From Chamaelirium japonicum (Eukaryota; Streptophyta; Magnoliopsida; Liliales; Melanthiaceae): a stretch of DNA of 64,000 nt. The stretch lies in NCBI GenBank assembly GCA_947650365.1, contig OX393549.1, forward strand, positions 22,345,572 to 22,409,571, in the 5' to 3' direction. The position numbers and the translations under genes are program-made. The stretch's first letter is position 1. Each line of letters begins with the position of its first letter. The notes under the pieces were generated by a model. That model did not search any database. It saw only the letters and a list, made by a program, of their open reading frames with translations, and had not been told where the DNA came from. Positions 60,635 through 64,000 of this stretch are shown piece after piece.

Positions 60635-61161
60635 AGGGTAAATTACACATAGACCCTCTGTAGTCTGACTGATTATCACTTGCACCCACTCTAGGGGTAC
60701 TTCTAGAGGGGTTTATGTGTATGGTTTTTCAAACTATAAGGGGGCATTTGTAGTGTTTTAAGCAGTGGTGGAGCTAGAATTTTTTTGTAGGGGGCATATA
60801 GTTATAGCACTTATGTTGATGCCGAAGGGTTATAGGGGGGCGGTAGCTCCCCCTGTTTGGGGGTTTGGGGGCGAATCTCTCGATCCAAATTTTTTTGAAC
60901 TCCTCACAGTTCAAAATTGTCCTAAATTTATTAATAAAAACGAAACGAGATTGTAGGTAACATTAAAATAAAAACCATAAGGTATATAAAAAATATCGAC
61001 CAATTCTCAACTACAAAATGAGCAGGGGTAAAAAAAACTATAAACCGGACCAAGAAGCTAGAAATTGCATAAAACATTCAAACATATGGGGATCTCGGAT
61101 CCGGATCATGACCTCGTGGTGTTGTCTCTTATGGCCCGATGAGATTGGCGATTCAGTGACC

Positions 61162-61246
<85 letters not shown>

Positions 61247-61567
61247 ATAAGGCTTAGAGAGAGTGTGGAATAAGGCTTGGTGGTACCGTGCGTCTAGTGG
61301 TTGGTGGATTTGGAGAAAAAGAGGCAATGGCTCCGGTCCTGCAGAGCTTGAAATCAGAGCAATCCAAAGGAGCCCTAACATAGAATCACATAATAGGCCA
61401 AACCGTACAGCCATATACCCGGGGCTTTTTTTTTAGAGGGGGGGGGTGGGGGGGGGGGGGGGGCTTGAGCCCACCTTGCCCTAATGTGGCTTCGTCCCTG
61501 ATTTTAAACACGAGGGTTGTAATTGATAATCGTTCAAGCTACATGGGGTCTATGTGTAATTTACCCT
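60635..61567. mobile_element. MITE with AGGGTAAATTACACATAG ends, split by a hAT
   Basis: The left end AGGGTAAATTACACATAGAC and the right end GTCTATGTGTAATTTACCCT are complementary. Removing the nested Tip100-like element leaves about 190 bp. A related AAATTACACTT module is present inside the Tip100-like elements at 24114 and 31318. Confidence 0.75.
60763..61500. mobile_element. Tip100-like non-autonomous hAT
   Basis: The left end is CAGTGGTGGAGCTAGAATTT and the right end, on the complement, CAGGGACGAAGCCACATTAG. The flanking octamers GTTTTAAG and ATTTTAAA match at six of eight positions. Contains a (GA)n array (61150-61241) and a poly-G tract near 61437-61463. 738 bp, non-coding. Confidence 0.78.
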
Positions 61568-61849
61568 TGAATATAAGTAGGCTGTTGTCCATTAAATCAT
61601 GCCGTTTAGATGGCCCCCATTCATTCGGTCTTAGGCGTACACATAGGGCCTCTTTGGATACGATCCGGTTCTAGGATTATGGAAGTCCAAAATTCCTAAA
61701 ATAGACAAACATCCTATTTGGATACAACCTGATCCCAAAAAAGTGTTTCTGCGGAGAGCCCAAAATGTTTTTCTAAGAGCCATTTTTCTGGAGCCCAAAA
61801 TCGAAGCTCCGGGCTTTAGAATCGTTTTTTGTTATTTTGGGATTCCGGG
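61568..61849. other. Short spacer before the copia element
   Basis: No gene. The phrase GAGCCCAAAAT recurs (61757 and 61790) in a small local repeat. Confidence 0.4.
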
Positions 61850-62276
61850 TGTTGGGTTTTCTACACGAGAACAACCCCGATCGACAGACCGAGATCGTCG
61901 TCTTGGATGAAGAACATATCTTCGTGTGAAGAGAGAGATCGTTCGCAATACCGAGTGAAGATCTTCCACACGCTGCCGTCTCCCGCAGATTCGATGGGTC
62001 CTCTTAAATCCCTCTGGATTCACAATGGCGGCTCTGAAGATGTGCGTGTGGGGACTTCACCCCTACACATCTATTTATAATAGATGTGTCCAACCGGTAG
62101 ACGCAACCCATCAGGGTATCCACCGGTTATTGGGTGCACATGAGAATGAGGCTAGGTTCACCACCAACCCTGTCACGCCTCTTGGCTGAGTCGCCCGGTC
62201 TAACCAGGACCGCAACAACCAACCAGGTCCACCTAGTTCAGTAACTCTCCCGTAAAGGGCCATCAAAAAACCAACA
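61850..62276 (-). repeat. 3' LTR of the copia element
   Basis: On the minus strand it starts TGTTGGTTTTTTGATGG and ends AACCCAACA, so both tips carry the TGTTGG/CCAACA inverted repeat. It is 427 bp long. The base group next to its end is CCGGG (61845-61849), the expected right copy of a 5-bp duplication. A TATAAATA lies at 62079-62072 on the minus strand. The flanking AAGTGGAAGAT (62287-62277, minus) is the likely polypurine tract. Confidence 0.88.
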
Positions 62277-62287
62277 ATCTTCCACTT

Positions 62288-63021
62288 GGCCCTTTACACC
62301 ATATAAGTGTGGGAACTTGTTTCAAATACACATATATAATTTTGTAATGAAAATATTTTTTTTTTTGAAACATTTGGAGAGTCACTCAGTTTTGAAAAAC
62401 ACGATCCGGATCGATTTTAAAAGAAAAATACTAAAGGACCATTCATGTCTTTATTCAAAATGACCCTGATAGGAGATCATGATTGTTCAAGCATATCCTA
62501 TGTTGGTTCATATCCATGGTTAACCTATCAGAGCCACAAAGAACTCCAACAAACAATTCTGGTGGTTTTCTCATGTGTCTATGGGTTATCTGAGCACATT
62601 ATCACTTGGTCTTGTGCCCAGGCCCATAATGTCCAACCTCATGCTTGTCCAAGCATGTCATTCTAATGCCCATGTTGATACCCAATCAACTACAAACAGA
62701 ATGAAGGCATTTCAACGTGGTGCCCACCCACGCCTAGCCCAGGTCTTTCTTGAGTACCGTGTACTCTAGGCTTACTGGACATTCCGACATATTGCCGAAG
62801 CATGTCTAGTCTCAGTATCTTGAGTAAGTCATCTTACTCCAAGCACATTGGACTATCTAACATGTTGCCTAAGCATGCCTAGTCTCAATGTCACTGAGTA
62901 CTGTGTACTCCAAGCAATGATCTTGCTTACATTTGACATAAATCAAATAAGGAAATGACATCGAACTTTATTCATCTAAAGACGAAACATCAGTGATTAA
63001 ACGCAAAGCAAAGGGACTCAA
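62288..63021. other. Untranslated region between copia pol and the LTR
   Basis: About 730 bases without an ORF of note. The phrase AAGCATGYCTAGTCTCA and GAGTAC/TGTACTC recur (62745-62910), a short internal repeat. Confidence 0.5.
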
Positions 63022-64000
63022 CTATTGATACAAGGACTCTATCAAGCCCATACGGGTTACATGGCTCTGGAAAACCTTGAGTGCAAGTCCCTTGGTGAGA
63101 GGGTCTGCTACCATCAGCTCTGTGCGAACATGCGGGATCTCCACCACTTCCCCTTTGACTTTTTCGCAGATAAGCATATACTTGATATCCAAGTGCTTGT
63201 TGCGTATGATAATCTTCTCATTCTTGACATGCTGACAAACAGCCTCATTGTCACAGAAAATTGGCAAAGGCTTTTGGATCGAATCCACAATGCCTAAGCC
63301 TCCAACGAAGTTTTTCAACCAAAGAGCATGCTTTGTAGCCTCATAGCAAGCAACATACTCTACATGCATAGTGGAGTCGGTCATAATTGACTGTTTGGAG
63401 CTTTTCCACGAAATTGCTCCTCTCGCTATCAGGAAAACATAACCCGAAGTGGATTTCAGGGTGTCTTTACAGCTAGCAAAGTCTGAGTCGGTGTAGCCAA
63501 TCACCTGAAGCTCACTGCCCTGCCTGTAGGTAAGCATGAACTCTTTGGTACGCTGAAGATACCTCAGAACTTTCTTAGCTGCACGCATATGAGCTACACC
63601 CGGATTCTGCACATAACGACCCAACATCCCAACAGCAAAACTAATGTCTGGTCGAATACAAGTCATAGCATACATGACGCTCCCCACAATGGAAGCGTAT
63701 TCATCTGTATCCACTTGACTCCTCTCAGCCTGATTCTTGGGACACTGATCATGGAAAAATACATCTCCCTTCAATACTGGTGCCTCACCCGGAGCACACC
63801 TATCCATCCCGAACCTCTTCAGGACCTTCTCAACATAAGCTGCCTGCGAGAGTCCAAGAATTCTTGCTGCTCAGTTTCTGAGAATCTTGATCCCAAGTAC
63901 ATAGTCTGCTTAACCCATGTCCTTCATATCGAATTTCTTCGATAAGAAGTGCTTAGCATCATGGAGCATATGAATATCATTACTCGCCAAGAGAATATCA
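63022..64000 (-). pseudogene. Copia polyprotein end: RT tail and RNase H
   Basis: The 261-codon open part (63807-63022) contains the RT-connection motif IVGSVMYAMTCIRPDISFAV and LRYLQRTKEFMLTY. RNase H follows with TDSDFASCKDTLKSTSGYVF, AISWKSSKQS, IFCDNEAVCQHVKNE and KHLDIKYMLICEKV, then DPLTKGL near the end. RNase H degrades the RNA template during reverse transcription. Upstream, in the same frame, are a TGA at 63873-63871 and a TAA at 63912-63910, between HFLSKKFDMKDMG and ADYVLGIKILRN. The usual EAEY catalytic block reads HVEY here, so one acidic residue is lost. The N-terminal part lies outside the window. Confidence 0.88.

Larger units (their letters stand above)
61850..64000 (-). mobile_element. 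Ty1/copia element, 3' portion (continues past window)
   Basis: The 3' LTR (62276-61850 on the minus strand) is preceded by a purine-rich tract and, further upstream, by the reverse transcriptase tail and RNase H of a copia polyprotein. The 5' part lies beyond the window edge. Stops in pol show that this copy is not self-sufficient. Confidence 0.88.

Overview
This is a window of a large, repeat-rich flowering-plant nuclear genome. The evidence is one plant Mediator gene (MED4), spliceosomal introns, and plant-type transposons of nearly every class (hAT, CACTA, MULE-like MITEs, Ty3/gypsy, Ty1/copia, LINE). The very GC-rich 5' half of MED4 and a Tat-type gypsy gag common in monocots lean towards a monocot. 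I cannot name the species.

Layout. 1-5.5 kb: a broken gypsy copy (minus strand) hit by two MITEs. 5.5-14.9 kb: ten fold-back elements, each sitting inside a (TA)n array. One was later split by an apparently complete 5.3-kb hAT transposon with an intact four-exon transposase. 15-16.8 kb: a gypsy integrase relic split by a small relative of that hAT. 18.3-19.6 kb: MED4, the only clear host gene. 20-25.6 kb: a LINE relic, a degenerate tandem repeat, a MULE-like MITE and a Tip100-like hAT. 25,608-35,913: a complete CACTA element (3-bp target duplication AAT). It carries a 180-bp satellite-like array, a broken Ptta/En-Spm-type gene, a nested hAT with a perfect 8-bp duplication and probable captured host-gene fragments. 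36,342-46,018: a Tat-like gypsy element with a gag containing three stops and no reverse transcriptase. Its two ends are inverted copies of one LTR start, yet they are flanked by a matching 5-bp duplication. 46,276-46,775: a 500-N assembly gap bracketed by inverted 17-mers. 47-54.4 kb: LINE, CACTA and copia relics with MULE-like and hAT insertions. 58-61.6 kb: a second fold-back cluster. 61,850-64,000: the 3' end of a copia element, truncated by the window edge.

How the parts relate. Apart from MED4, the content is nested transposons. Target-site duplications give an order: gypsy and LINE relics first, then MITEs in TA arrays, then hATs inside those. The hAT at 7,847-13,167 shares terminal sequence and subterminal AGGCGG motifs with two small elements (2,054-2,751 and 15,836-16,334), so it may be the enzyme source for that family. 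All calls are from reading the sequence; no database search was possible.
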